From Gigantopelta aegis (taxonomy: Eukaryota; Mollusca; Gastropoda; Neomphalida; Peltospiridae), in the NCBI RefSeq assembly GCF_016097555.1, contig NC_054712.1:46713071-46777070 (forward strand): 64,000 bases of DNA. Reading direction: 5' to 3'. Of this stretch, positions 11,141 through 23,524 are shown piece by piece. Numbering within the stretch: the stretch's first letter is position 1; each line of letters starts with the position of its first letter. The notes beneath the pieces are model-generated. The model did not search any database. It worked only from the letters and a program-made list of their open reading frames with translations, and was not told the DNA's origin. A program made the translations under genes and the position numbers.

Positions 11141-11432
11141 CCATATTTAAAGGTGTATTCTCAACATTGCAGGTGTCCTGTTGTGATAAACAAATTACAA
11201 AGTGATCAATCTCCCATATAGGCCTAATCTTTGTATAATTAACTCAAGAATATCAAAAATGTATTGTGTTTCATCTTAGCATAAGCACTCGTTTCCTCAA
11301 GTGTATTTGGAGAAAAATTGTAAATAAAATACATAAAAAATCTTCACCAGCCAGTTCCATGTCAGTATGGAAATGCAAATGAAACTGAAACTAAGACTTC
11401 ATCATGTCATGGGGGGGGGGGGGGGGGGGGGG

Positions 11433-11622
11433 GGACGTAACTCAGTGGTAAAGCACTCCATTGATGCACAGTCGGTTAAGAATCGATACCCGTCGGTGGT
11501 CCCATTGGGCTATTTCTAGTTCCAGCCAGCGAGAAATAGCCCAATGTGCCCACCGATGGGGATCGATCCCAAAACAGCCGCGCATCAAGTGAGCACTTTA
11601 CCACTGGGCTACATTCCGCCCT
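11433..11622. repeat. Inverted pair of SINE heads (copy A)
   Basis: A plus-strand SINE head (ACGTAACTCAGTGGTAAAGC) runs directly into a minus-strand head ending TACCACTGGGCTACATTCC, giving a long hairpin with two B-box-like motifs. The same palindrome is in copy B at about 30257-30450. Confidence 0.75.
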
Positions 11623-12537
11623 ATATCTAAACAATGAGATCTAACACAGTTCGATGGATGCACAACATGAAAATGTGTTCCGCAATCATAACACAATCTT
11701 TATTACCATCAACAAACTACATGTACACCGTTTACAGTGACAGATAGTCATTTCGATGTAATGAAATATTTACTTAAATATCTTCATTGATCTTTTTTTA
11801 ATTGAAAATAAATTCTTATACATATACATGTAACTGTTAAGAATTATAAATATATTATTATTATTATTATTCACAGTTCAAAATATACAGAGAAATATAA
11901 CCAGTGTGACACGTGTGTCATAATATCATGTGCACATGGAATGTGACGTCATAACTTAATGCGGCTTCCCCAGTTTTAGCTCTGTGTAGTCGCTTACCAA
12001 AACGAAGTGATTTCTAAAAATGATGTTATTTCGGCGTCTCCTTCCAGTTATGTTTAAAATGTTTTGACGTCACAAGGTCCTTGTTATTAATAAAAACAAT
12101 AGTGGATAATAAAGAAATTATTACACTTGCGAGTGAATCATACTGATTTTATGAAACTTATGTCAGGATTCGCTCAGGCAATACAAAAATTCTAACATGC
12201 ATTTCGTAAAATCAGTACGACACACAAGCTCTTGTAATAATCTCTATATGTGCTATAACAGAGCTGCATTCAGCCAGAGATGTTTGCAGTGGCAGATCCA
12301 GAAAATCCATTTGTGGGGGAGGGGGGGGGGGGGGGGGGGGCTCCAATGGCATGAGGTGGAATGCCAGTGGAACTTTGGGGGAGGTTTGGAGGGGATCGTA
12401 AAAAAAATGAAAATTAATATGTAATAAAATTATAACTTTCGCAAATAAATTTTTTTTATGCCATGAAGTATTGAGGAAATTACTGCTGTATGCCGAGTAG
12501 CAACACATTACAGTTTTTGAGTTAATTATTACAAATA

Positions 12538-12713
12538 CAGTGAAACCCCTCTATACCGGACACTCTCGGGATCAAGTAAATTGGCCGGTGTTAAAAGGTA
12601 TCCGGTTTAGAGAGGTTAAATTCTGTACTGATTTTTTAAAAAGGACCCTGAAAAATGTCCAGTTTTGGGGAACTTCTGTTTTACAGAGGGTTTGGTTTTT
12701 AGAGGTTTCACTG
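12538..12713. mobile_element. pogo/Tigger-like MITE
   Basis: 176 bp, ends CAGTGAAACCCCTCTATA and AGAGGTTTCACTG, flanked by TA on both sides. This terminus is typical of pogo/Tigger non-autonomous elements in many animals. Confidence 0.75.
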
Positions 12714-12903
12714 TACTTGTGACAATACAAAATATGGTATTTAAAACTTTGAGAATGCACCTTTAATATGTCTGACTGTGATAACTTGGTATCTATGCAT
12801 AATAAAGGAAACTGTTAAAACTTTTGCTAATATAATGTAAAACATTGTATACTTGTTGAGTTGATATTGGGTCTGGTCTTACCTTTTAATCTTAATGTCA
12901 GGG

Positions 12904-13084
<181 letters not shown>

Positions 13085-13684
13085 GTAGACAACACAACTC
13101 ACTGTATAACATATTTTATATTTTAATAACTCATTAGTTTTTGGCAGCATATCATGGTTGGTTTGGGTTCTAACCTTGTTTAGTTTGTTTTTTGGAGGGA
13201 GTATTGTGAGGTTTTCTTGGTAGGCCTCTCGAGCACGTTTTAATGTTTTTCTTTCTTTCATTTTTACCAGTTAACTCTATAAAGACTGGATGCGGCGCAT
13301 GCGTGCGGTCAGCAAATTGTTTTTGAGAAATACAATAGTTTCAATGAGAGCATCCAGACTGGCTGCGTTCCATGCGTGCGTCTGCAAGTCGCATGCGGCC
13401 AGACGTAATTAAATAATCGTATATAGTGTACATTCCCAAAACACAAGTCAGATGCAACAGTCGGTTGGTTTGTTTATGGGGGGGGGGGGGGGGGGATTCC
13501 TCCATATAAATAGACTAAAATATGTTAGTGCCTCCTCAATATAGATACTTCCCCTTAATAAATATGGTGTACCTGCCCCTACCCCTAACCTCACCCCAAA
13601 CTCCAGATATCATTCCTACGGGCCTGTATTATATAATATTTATTAGACCCATGTTTGTGTTTTTTGTATTCACACACGACTAAC

Positions 13685-13867
13685 AGATATTATGTTAGCA
13701 ACCTTAGTTGGAGTTAACTCCCTTGATGTATTGGGTGAAAGTAATCGCCCTTGTTTTTTACTCTTCCTTCTTCTTTTGTATTTCTCAAGTAAAGTTGTGT
13801 TTTACTTTCTATGTTTGTGTTTCTGATCAGTAACTATTAGGGCGGCAACATTTCTCTTAACTGGCGT
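13685..13867 (+). repeat. 5' LTR of the retroelement
   Basis: Matches 19259-20667 once the two inserted elements there are removed. Both share the segment beginning at TATGTTAGCAACC and ending near TTAACTGGCG, with a handful of mismatches. Exact ends are uncertain because no clear target duplication was seen. Confidence 0.7.
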
Positions 13868-16800
13868 GGTGGCAGCAGGTATCGAAACCACGCGTCTGAA
13901 CACAAGCAGACTTTCCCGTAAGCTGTCCTGTATAGTTTTATTACGTCACGTAGCTGATCGGTTCGGCGTTTAGCTCGCCTGTAACACACATTCTTTCATC
14001 GTAATTCTACAACACAAACACACCATGGCACAGACACACCGCGCTCCAAAACAATGGTCTCTAACAAAAGTAGAAACAGTAAATTCATTCGAAAACTGGC
14101 GTCAAAATGTACACGTCACTCGATCTCAACTTAGCCGTTTCTTGGCCGATGGATATGTACATGGGATAAGAAGTCCCGTACAGAACCCACAAGAGGTTTC
14201 GCTGACGATGGTGAACATATCCCAGTAAGACAACGTCTTACAGCTCAACAGAAAAGCAACTACTTAGACTTGATGTTGGGACAAATTGCAAATTATTTCC
14301 CCATCATATCTCGCAACACCATAATTAAAACATCCACATCTCTACCTTGCATCTGGCAGTCAATATGCCTACATTTTGGCTTCAAATCCACCGGGGGTCA
14401 TTTTCTGGATTTTGATGAAATTCAACTACAGCCAGAGGAAAGACCAGAAGATCTCTTTCGGCGCCTAACTGCATTTGTAGAAGACGATCTACTCACACAT
14501 GTTAGCAGCATCACTCACCATGGTGACCAGGTTGCTGAAGATGAGGAAATGTCTCCATCTCTTGAAAACTTTATTGTTCTTCAGTGGCTGAGACTTATCA
14601 ATAAAGACCTACCTAGACTTGTCAAACAAAAGTATGGCACAGAACTTGGATCAAGAACTTTAGCATCAATCAAGCCAGAAATATCACAAGCTTTGCCGTC
14701 ATTAATCGATGAATTACGCACGTCTGAAGATGCAAAGGTCATGTGCTCCTCAGCATGGCGGTCGCAACAAATACCCAGACACCAACAGGCTAAGCATGTT
14801 ACCTCTGGGACGCCATCCAAAGTATACCCCATATGCAAAGCAGCAGATCGTTCCTATGATCATTTCCTGAGCCGTTGCAAACACCTTCCTGAAAGTGATC
14901 GCAAATTCCTTCTAAAAGCTCGACAAATAATCAACATAGCTGACAACGAGGACTCTGCAGACACTGATGACGACGAACAAAACGAATCGCCATCTGAATC
15001 TCACCAGTCTTCTAGTGCTTCTACACTGAGAGTGCAGATCAAAATATCACTCTACATAAATGTGTTTTACAAACACAACAATGTTCGAGTAACTCTTGAC
15101 ACCGGCGCCACTGGAAACATGGGTAGGTTATCAACTGCACAAGCATTGGGATTCCACATCAAAAAAACCTCACAGTCAGCACACCAAGCAGATGCCTCAT
15201 CTCCCTTGAATGTGATTGGAGAAATTACTGCCATCTCGGGGAGATAAAAAATTCCATTTTGAAGGCTTGATCGTGGAACAACTAGATGTAGACATACTTG
15301 CTGGTACACCATTTATGGAAAGTAACGACATCGGCATTCGACCTGCAAGGCGTCAGATAAGTCTTAAAGATGGTACACTTGTTCACTACGGCTCTATATC
15401 TGAAACAAAGGATCAACACACCATTGGCCGAGCTCGTGTACTCGGAGCACTACCCACTACTACCACAGTGTGGCCCGGTGACTATGTTGAAATACCAGTG
15501 CCTGATGACTACGCACTTCAAGATGATTTGTATGCTGTAGAACCACGAACCGATAACATTCATGCTACTCAATCCAAAACATGGCCTCCACACAGTCTCC
15601 TCCAAAGTGTATCGGGGAGAATTCGCATACCAAACACAACCGACAGTCCACAACTCCTGAGGAAAAATTAACATTTTTGCCAAATTCGACCAGTATTCAT
15701 CCCAGAAGTTGACAATGTCATTGACAAACCACATCACCCCAGAACATATACCAAATCACAGTCATATGGCAAGTTCTCAGACCAAATTCAAATAGACCCT
15801 CACCGTATTTTCTCTCTTCGGAAATCAGACATTCAGTGCTCTGGTTCAGGAATATGGTGATGTATTTGACCCTTCCATAGAATGCTATAATGGTGCCAGT
15901 GGTCCATTCCAAGCAGTAGTTAACATGGGTCCAGTACAACCTCCTCAGAGGAAGGGAAGAGTACCCCAGTACTCCAGAAAGCAACTCGGAGAACTTCAAC
16001 AGATGCTCGATGACCTCGAGGACAAGGGAGTTTTCAAACGTCCTGAAGATGCAGGTATCAAGGTTGAATATGTTAACCCTTCCTTCCTTGTCAGAAAGCC
16101 ATCAGGTGGCCATCGCCTAGTCACATCATTCGGTGATGTTGATCTTTACACCAAACCTCAGCCGTCCCTGTTACCTGATGTAGATTCAACATTAAGACAA
16201 ATCGGTCAATGGATATATATTATTACCACTGATCTGTCCAGTGTTTTCTACCAAATACCACTTGACAAGAATTCCATGAAGTATTGTGGTGTTGCTACTC
16301 CGTTTCGCGGTATCCGTGTATACACCCGATCGGCAATGGGTATGCCAGGTTCAGAAACTGCACTAGAGGAACTTATGTGTAGAGTTCTGGGAGATTTATT
16401 GACGGAAGGGGTTGTCAGTAAACTAACTGATGACATGTATTGTGGCGGAAATACCCCTGAAGAATTAATCAACACTTGGCATCGGTTGTTGACAGCCCTT
16501 TGACACAACAACTTACGACTGTCAGCATACAAAACAATAATCATTCCACAATCAACCACAATCCTAGGATGGAATTGGCTGTATTCAGGCTAGTCCTCAC
16601 TGCATCGCTACTTTAGCGTCATGTTCGCCTCCCAACTAAGTCTATGGGTTGCGCTCGTTCATTTGTGCATACAAAATTCTCGCCCGCGTTATACCCAGCT
16701 GTTCAAAGATCCTTGCCCCTTTTGATGATATTGTAGCAGGTCACCAGTCAAAAGATGAAATAGTTTGGAGCAATGACCTTCATGATGCCTTTTCTCATGC

Positions 16801-17922
16801 CCAGACAATGCTCTCCTCAAACAAAGCAATTGTTCTCCCAAACCCAAAAGACCAACTTTGGATTGTTACAGATGGAGCTGTTAAGGATCCAGGCATAGGA
16901 GCAACATTGTATGTAACTCGTTACAATCAACCTCGCGTTACAGGATTCTTCAGCGCAAAACTAAGACCACGTCAAGTCACATGGTTACCGTGTGAAATTG
17001 AAGCACTGTCGATTGCCGCTGCCACAAAGCACTTCAGTCCTTACATCATCCAGTCCAGTCTGAAACCTATCATCCTAACTGATAACAAACCTTGCATCCT
17101 TGCTTTTGAGAAGTTATGTCGTGGCGAATTTTCAGCAAGTCCTTGGGTTTCAACTTTTCTATCTACAGTCAGCAGATTTCAAGCCTCCGTCCGTCATCTG
17201 GCTGGTAATGCAAATATCCCATCAGATTTTGCTAGCCGAAATGCTCCAGAGTGTCACAATGAATTGTGTCAAATATGTGCTTTCATCCAAGAAACTGAAA
17301 ATTCTGTTGTTCGACACATTCTCATAGATGACATACTATCAGGTAAAACTCGGATACCCTTCACCACGATATCAACTTGGCACTCTCACTACAAGAAGAG
17401 TGCAAGGATTTGCGGCGTACCGATTCTCACCTGATTCGAGGTACTCACCCTTCGAAGAAGCTCACCAACATCAAAGATGTTAAACGTTACATCAATACGG
17501 CAACCATTGCAAAAGATGGTCTCCTCGTCGTAAAGCGAAGTGATTCGCTATTCCCCACACGAGAATGTATTGTTGTTCCCTGACAAGTTCTAGAAGGTCC
17601 CTTCAATGCCTTACATATTCAGTTGAATCACCCATCAGCATTTCAACTGAAGAAGGTAGTTCAAAGATACTTCTTTGCGCTTGACATGGATCGTTCCATT
17701 GACTATGTATCCAACAACTGCCATCAGTGTGCTGCTCTGCACAAGACTCCATCTACCATTGTCGAACAAGTTCAAGTAATCCACCTGAGACTGTAGGCAG
17801 TCTCTTTGCTGCAGATATCCTTAAACGAGAACGCCAACTCATCATAGTTGTGAGGGAATGTGTTACATCCTTTACAGTCGCCTGTCTGATTGATAATGAA
17901 CGTAGTGATGTCATTCGACAGG

Positions 17923-18357
17923 TACCGGCCTCGGTGGCGTCTTGGCAGGCCATCGGTCTACAGGCTGGTAGGTACTGGGTTCGGATCCCAGTCGAGGCAT
18001 GGGATTTTTAATCCAGATACCGACTCCAAACCCTGAGTGAGTGCTCCGCAAGGCTCAATGGGTAGGTGTAAACCACTTGCACCGACCAGTGATCCATAAC
18101 TGGTTCAACAAAGGCCATGGTTTGTGCTATCCTGCCTGTGGGAAGCGCAAATAAAAGATCCCTGCCTGTGGGAAGCGCAAATAAAAGATCCCTTGCTGCC
18201 TGTCGAAAAAAGAGTAGCCTATGTGGCGACAGCGGGTTTCCTCTTCAAAACAGTGTCAAAATGACCATATGTTTGACGTCCAATAGCCGATGATAAGAAA
18301 AAAAATCAATGTGCTCTAGCGGCGTCGTTAAATAAAACAAACTTTACTTTACTTTTT
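17923..18357 (+). mobile_element. tRNA-derived SINE inside the LTR element
   Basis: Flanked by a perfect 12-bp duplication TCATTCGACAGG (17911-17922 and 18358-18369). The head has a GGTTCGGATCCC B-box-like motif; the tail ends GTTAAATAAAACAAAC. A short internal tandem duplication is present near 18135-18190. Confidence 0.88.
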
Positions 18358-19389
18358 TCATTCGACAGGCATTGATTCATTTGTGCATAGAATTACGCCC
18401 TCTTGACGGACCCCAACAGTCATCCGCACAGATCCTGCTCCAGGCTTTCTCGCGCTGGCAAATGAGTTTCCTACACAAACACAGAATCACTCTTGAAATC
18501 GGTAGGGTCAAGAACATCAACAAAAACCCAATAAGGGAAAAAAGATCTATGACAACCGGATCCCCTTACTTGTTTACTTAACGCACAGCCTCCCAATGTG
18601 GAGAGCTGCTATCCATTGAGAACAGTTGTACTGAAGGCACTAATTTACTCTATTGCCTTTTTAAACACAGCAACAACTAACAGATCTCATGAAGGAAGTC
18701 AGATGTAATAAAGTAAAATGATGTTTATTTATTTACAAAACAAGCAATCGATTGTTGTGTACTTAACCAAGCAAGCCCGGCAAGGCTGTGCAGTGAACAC
18801 CGTGAGCTTTGATGTTTTGTCTGTGACACTCCGGCTAGACGGAATCGGTGATGGGGATTAAGAATTAGCAATACAGGTGTAATTCTAGTAACTTAAATGC
18901 TTGACAATCAACAGTCTACAGTAATAACAACGCAAAAGATTTGATAAGTGTTAAATCTACCAGGTCGATTTAAGGATTTTGTGTTGAACTAACATTCACC
19001 ATGTTTTTGTTCTAAACACGACATAGAAATATACTGTGTCAGTGTCATGAATCTGCATTTAGCTATCGTTTACCATGTTTTATTCCAGACCCCAACGACA
19101 AGAACATCTACCTTGTCGATTTTGATGACTTTGTGTTGGTTTAATAGTAACCATACAGTTATTCTATACTCACAGACAGTAAGTTCTAACCTTAAAAGAA
19201 TCTGACAGTAGGCCTACATTAACAGTACAAAAACAAAAAGAAGAAAAAAGTGGTTACGCCAGATATTATGTTAGCAACCTTAGTTGGAGTTATCTCCCTT
19301 GATGTATTGGGTGAAAGTAATGGCCCTTGTTTTTTACTCTTTCTTCTCCTTTTGTATTTCTCAAATAAAGTTGTGTTTTATTTTCTAAG

Positions 19390-19826
19390 GTCTCACTACA
19401 CAGATCACTTCCGGGTTCCTAATTGTGACACATGCTATACACATGGTTCACATATTCACTTCTAGGAAATGGTGAAGAATTAAAACAATATGTATGTTTA
19501 ATGGTAAGCCTTCTGGCTGTATTTTGCCCATGTTATTTTGTAATATTGTGCATCGACCTTTTGGAACATGGGCAAGTGACAGCCCGAGTGAATCGGTTAA
19601 TGAACCACCTATTCGGACCGGTACTACAGCCAGATGCGGTTATATAGCAAAAAACTGAGTCGGAAATGTTCTCAATTTTGGAGTTAAAATAAATGCTTAT
19701 ATAATGTATGTTCGCAATGGTGTATGTTGTTAGTGCCAACGAGAACCCGTTCTATGGGCAAGCTTCGCTTGAATTTGGGCAATTTAACATGGGTTTCAAT
19801 GGCAGCTGACATCTGTGTAGTGAGAC
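19390..19826. mobile_element. 437-bp TIR element in the 3' LTR
   Basis: Inverted ends GTCTCACTACACAGAT and complement, flanked by CTAAG on both sides (19385-19389, 19827-19831). The 5' LTR lacks it. No transposase gene; non-autonomous. The superfamily is not clear from a 5-bp duplication alone. Confidence 0.82.
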
Positions 19827-19878
19827 CTAAGTTTGTGTTTCTGATCAGTAACTATTAGGGCGGCAACTTTTCTCTTAA

Positions 19879-20659
19879 AGGGACACACCCTAGTTACGTT
19901 TATTTGTTAACCATTACGGCGTTGTTTTTCGCTATTAAACCCCATTTTTCACAAATAAAATTGCACTTTACTTACATTTTATTATTTAGAATACACATTT
20001 CCATTCACCTGAAGTGCTTTTTGGTAATCCTGATGTTTGTAAAACCACGAAATGCATTTTTTTGCATTTTTTCACAAAACGTGTTGTCGAGAAAAAACCG
20101 TTAAGCAAGCGAGGTCCAATCTATTTTTAATGTTACAGACGTTGATATATCACGTGACCGTTATCATTTTGGTTCGGTTTGTTTTCTCGTGCACGGTTCG
20201 CGCAATCAACATCCGATTTGTTGTTGTTCATTTGTGAGATTTTTCTTCACAGTTCGTGAACATTTTCAGTAACAATAAAGTTCAGACAAGTAAGTGTCTC
20301 AATACAAAACGTTACAAACCCTTAAAACCAATAATTTTGCTACGTCCTACTATATCTGGAGAGGGGGTACAACCAGGACAGAACAGTTGGAACATGTCCA
20401 GGAGAGGTGAAACGAACGCACCCCAAGTCTGTGAAATTTGTCGTGACGTAGGCATTGTTGTGCTTCTACCGGTGACATCAGAATACTAACTTTCAAAATT
20501 ATTTCAAGCAATTGGGACATGGGGATTCCCATGGTATTTATCGATATAAAACCTGCTTTTTCACTTCATTTGATAAAAACGTGATCTAAGTGTGTTACAG
20601 GTTTGTAGATTAACCAAATTATAATTTATTTTCGCTGGATGGAACTAGGGTGTGCGGCT
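19879..20659. mobile_element. 781-bp TTAA-target element in the 3' LTR
   Basis: Ends AGGGACACACCCTAGTT and the complement of AACTAGGGTGTGCGGCT, flanked by TTAA (19875-19878, 20660-20663). The 5' LTR has the empty TTAA site. TTAA preference suggests piggyBac-type mobilisation. Interior sequence near 20170-20350 recurs at 55920-56110. Confidence 0.82.
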
Positions 20660-21035
20660 TTAACTGGCGCAAATAAGTGGTCGGCCGAGGTAGGGGATTT
20701 AGAACTAAATCAATAAACACTGTAACATTATACAATACACACGCACAGACACGTACAACACTCGAAGTCCGTCTTTGATACGGTAGTCTGACAGATAAAG
20801 ACATGACACCAATTAGATACGATAACGTAGCGCTGAGCGTAGGCGAAAGTTTCCGTTACAGTACCGTAACTAGACCCCAATCTACTCGTGACCTTCCACG
20901 AAGGACGACTTTCAGATTGTTTTATAGACTACCCTGCGAGTGACGGACAGCCAGGTAAAATAAATAGGGGGTTCGTAATTTTCACAATATTGCTAGCGTG
21001 TAGTTTTAATAAGGGGCGAATGTTCGAATGACCCA

Positions 21036-21462
21036 TAGTTCATCAAGATTAACTTTGGCTACAAGTGCAAGCACTACCAAAGGTTAATCCTGGGGACGAA
21101 CAACGCCATTAGCCATTGTGGGGAGGGGGGTTGCCAATGAAACATATTTCTCTCTCCTTTTAATGAGGAATCATTTCTGTTTAACATCCTGAACAGGGCA
21201 CACATCAAATTTGGTATATCTTGTTCAACTCTCTGGCCTCCTCGTGGCGAGCAAGGGGCAACAGTAACGTTTTTACGTACTGGCAAACAAGAGAGAAATA
21301 TGTTTCATTGCCCCCCCCCCCCCCCCCCCACACACACACAGACACACACACACCCGGACGATTTTAGAAGAAAACTCAGAAAAAAGACAGGTAAGTAAGT
21401 TTAAAACTTAGTACTTATGTTTTAGTTATTTTTAGAGACATCAATGAACTGTTTTTTTCTTT

Positions 21463-21510
<48 letters not shown>

Positions 21511-22130
21511 GTGTGCGTGTGTGTGTAAAACATAATTTTTATTTAATTTTTATTAATTAATGTTTTTTTAATTTTTTTATTAACTTTAATTTCATTTATT
21601 TTATTTTAATTTATTAACTTTAATTTATTTTTACTTTTAAGTTATTTTATTAACTTTAATTAATTTTTAGTTTTATGTTTTTTGTTTTATTCATTATGAA
21701 ACGAGAAATGACTTCACCGATCCTTTTCCACATACAAGATTGTTCCGAGTTTCATTTTCCTCCCATAATGCACCGCGCGTTTTAAAAACAAGTCATACAG
21801 TCGGTCGTTTTTCCTTTAATTCAAAGTGAAGATCGTTTCAAAGTAAGTATTTCTTAGTGTCCATATGCTCCAAATAGATCACAGTACACGATTTGGGTAG
21901 AAAAACGTGATGACAGTCGTTTTTCTTTTAGTTTGACCGCAATTCGGATTGAATTCCGTTCCGAGCAAAATTGCTCGGAAGGGCGCTAATGGCGTTGTTC
22001 GTCCCCAGGATTAACCTTTGGTAGTGCTTGCACTTGCTTGCACTTGTAGCCAAAGTTAATCTTGATGAACTACCTTTGGTAGTGCTTGCACTTGCTTGCA
22101 CTTGTAGCCAAAGTTAATCTTGATGAACTA
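21036..22130. mobile_element. 1095-bp TIR element of the TAGTTCA family
   Basis: Flanked by perfect 10-bp GAATGACCCA (21026-21035, 22131-22140). It begins TAGTTCATCAAGATTAACTT with inverted arms of about 75 bp or more. The right arm end is duplicated in tandem (about 22015-22130). Contains a poly(C) run (about 21311-21329) and (TA)n (about 21466-21506). No gene seen. Confidence 0.85.
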
Positions 22131-22646
22131 GAATGACCCACTGAACTGGAAACAGTTATGGATTATTCTGCATTCAACTGTTGTTGCTTTGACAGTCCAC
22201 CGATCAGCAATTAGATTATCCTTGATGCCTGATCAACCTTGAAGGGCGCAAAACCACTGTAAATACTTGACTATAAGGTGGGGTGGGGTGAATTGTAGAC
22301 ACACGGTCTATTCAGGGTCCGGATACTATTTGATACCTGGTTTCAAGAACAGACCTCGGAAATATTTTTGGGAGAAACAAATTGTTATAAATGTTCGGGG
22401 TGGGGGTGGGACGATAGGTCCCCTACCATGGATCAGGGCCATATATTCGGGGGGGGGGGGCAGGGGTGGCAGTTGCCCCTCTGAGAATCTCTTCTTTTTT
22501 TTTACTCCAGCATACACATCTCAGGGTTTAATTTGTATAGTGTTTCATTGGTTTATAAAAAAAGTAGTGCCGCCCCCCCCCCCCCCCCCCCGGATTTTGA
22601 TCAGGATACGCCCTGTCGATCTGCCTTGTATAGTAGCATCAGGGTC

Positions 22647-22761
22647 TAGTTCATCAAGATAAACGTCTCCGGCACGATATTTATTATTGTGATGTTTATT
22701 GCTGTCCAATAAATGTCAAAATGTTAAAAAACGGACCGTAGATGTTTACCTTGGTGAACTA
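22647..22761. mobile_element. 115-bp miniature of the TAGTTCA family (copy B only)
   Basis: Only the two ends of the 3255-4515 element joined together, flanked by a perfect 10-bp duplication CATCAGGGTC (22637-22646, 22762-22771). Copy A has the single empty site at 663-672. Confidence 0.88.
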
Positions 22762-23409
22762 CATCAGGGTCATGCTTGTGTAATCAAACAACCAAACATC
22801 CATTTACACTGAGGTGTAATTGAGGAGTTTATATAGTTAAGACCTCAAGCTCTATAGTGACCTCAAGCTATTTCCCGTTCCAGCCAGTGCACCATGACTG
22901 GTAACTCAAACACATGGTATATGTTATTCTGTCTGTGGGATGGTGCATATGTAAGACCCCTTGCTACTAATGGAAAAATGAAGTGGGTTTCCTTTATATT
23001 TTAGAAATACCACATTTCACATCCAATAGCCAATGATCAATAAATCATTGTGCACTATAGTTGTGTTGTTAAAAACAAAACTCTTTTGTTAAAGATCATT
23101 GTTAATTTAAAAACCAGGAAATGGTCATATATTTGTGACAAGGCAGCCTATCACAGCACTAGGGGTGGGGTGGGAGCATAAACTTTGTTCAAACAGGGTT
23201 TTTCAGGGCTCACCCTGCCCATTGTCAAATTAGCCAACTGCTAATATTTGTACAAAGTGACTACAATATATAGTATTTGGCTAATAAAACTGTTCATCGA
23301 GCCATTGTTTAAGCATTCTCAAGGAAATACTCTACATATCTGAAAATGGCTAAACCTAAATTTTTCCGAATGTAAGCTCAGGGATTTGTTTGTTAATTAA
23401 CACATTTAT

Positions 23410-23447
<38 letters not shown>

Positions 23448-23524
23448 GCCATCACCATTTAAAATGCTTTCCGTTTTATACTATTGATATTTCAACACTC
23501 CATATACTTTGAACATTCATCAGG

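Larger units (their letters stand above)
13685..20667 (+). mobile_element. Old Ty3/Gypsy-like LTR retroelement, broken
   Basis: A fossil LTR element between the two duplicate copies. Parts in order: 5' LTR (about 13685-13867), gag-like region (about 14.0-15.0 kb), protease (about 15.1-15.4 kb), reverse transcriptase (about 15.9-16.5 kb), RNase H (about 16.8-17.3 kb), integrase-like remnants (about 17.4-18.6 kb), and an interrupted 3' LTR. The order fits Ty3/Gypsy; BEL/Pao is not excluded. It is broken in several places. A SINE (17923-18357) lies in its coding region and two DNA elements lie in its 3' LTR, so it is older than all three. Confidence 0.85.
19259..20667 (+). repeat. 3' LTR, interrupted by two DNA elements
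   Basis: LTR segments at about 19259-19389, 19827-19878 and 20660-20667, separated by a 437-bp TIR element and a 781-bp TTAA element. Alignment to the 5' LTR defines the insertion points. Confidence 0.75.

Noticed and set aside
11433-11622. tRNA gene suggested by A- and B-box-like motifs
   Set aside because: The motifs belong to SINE heads; no cloverleaf with anticodon and acceptor stem was convincing.
14025-18600. Host gene derived from the retroelement coding region
   Set aside because: The region is an LTR-flanked, multiply broken fossil with insertions; nothing indicates domestication.
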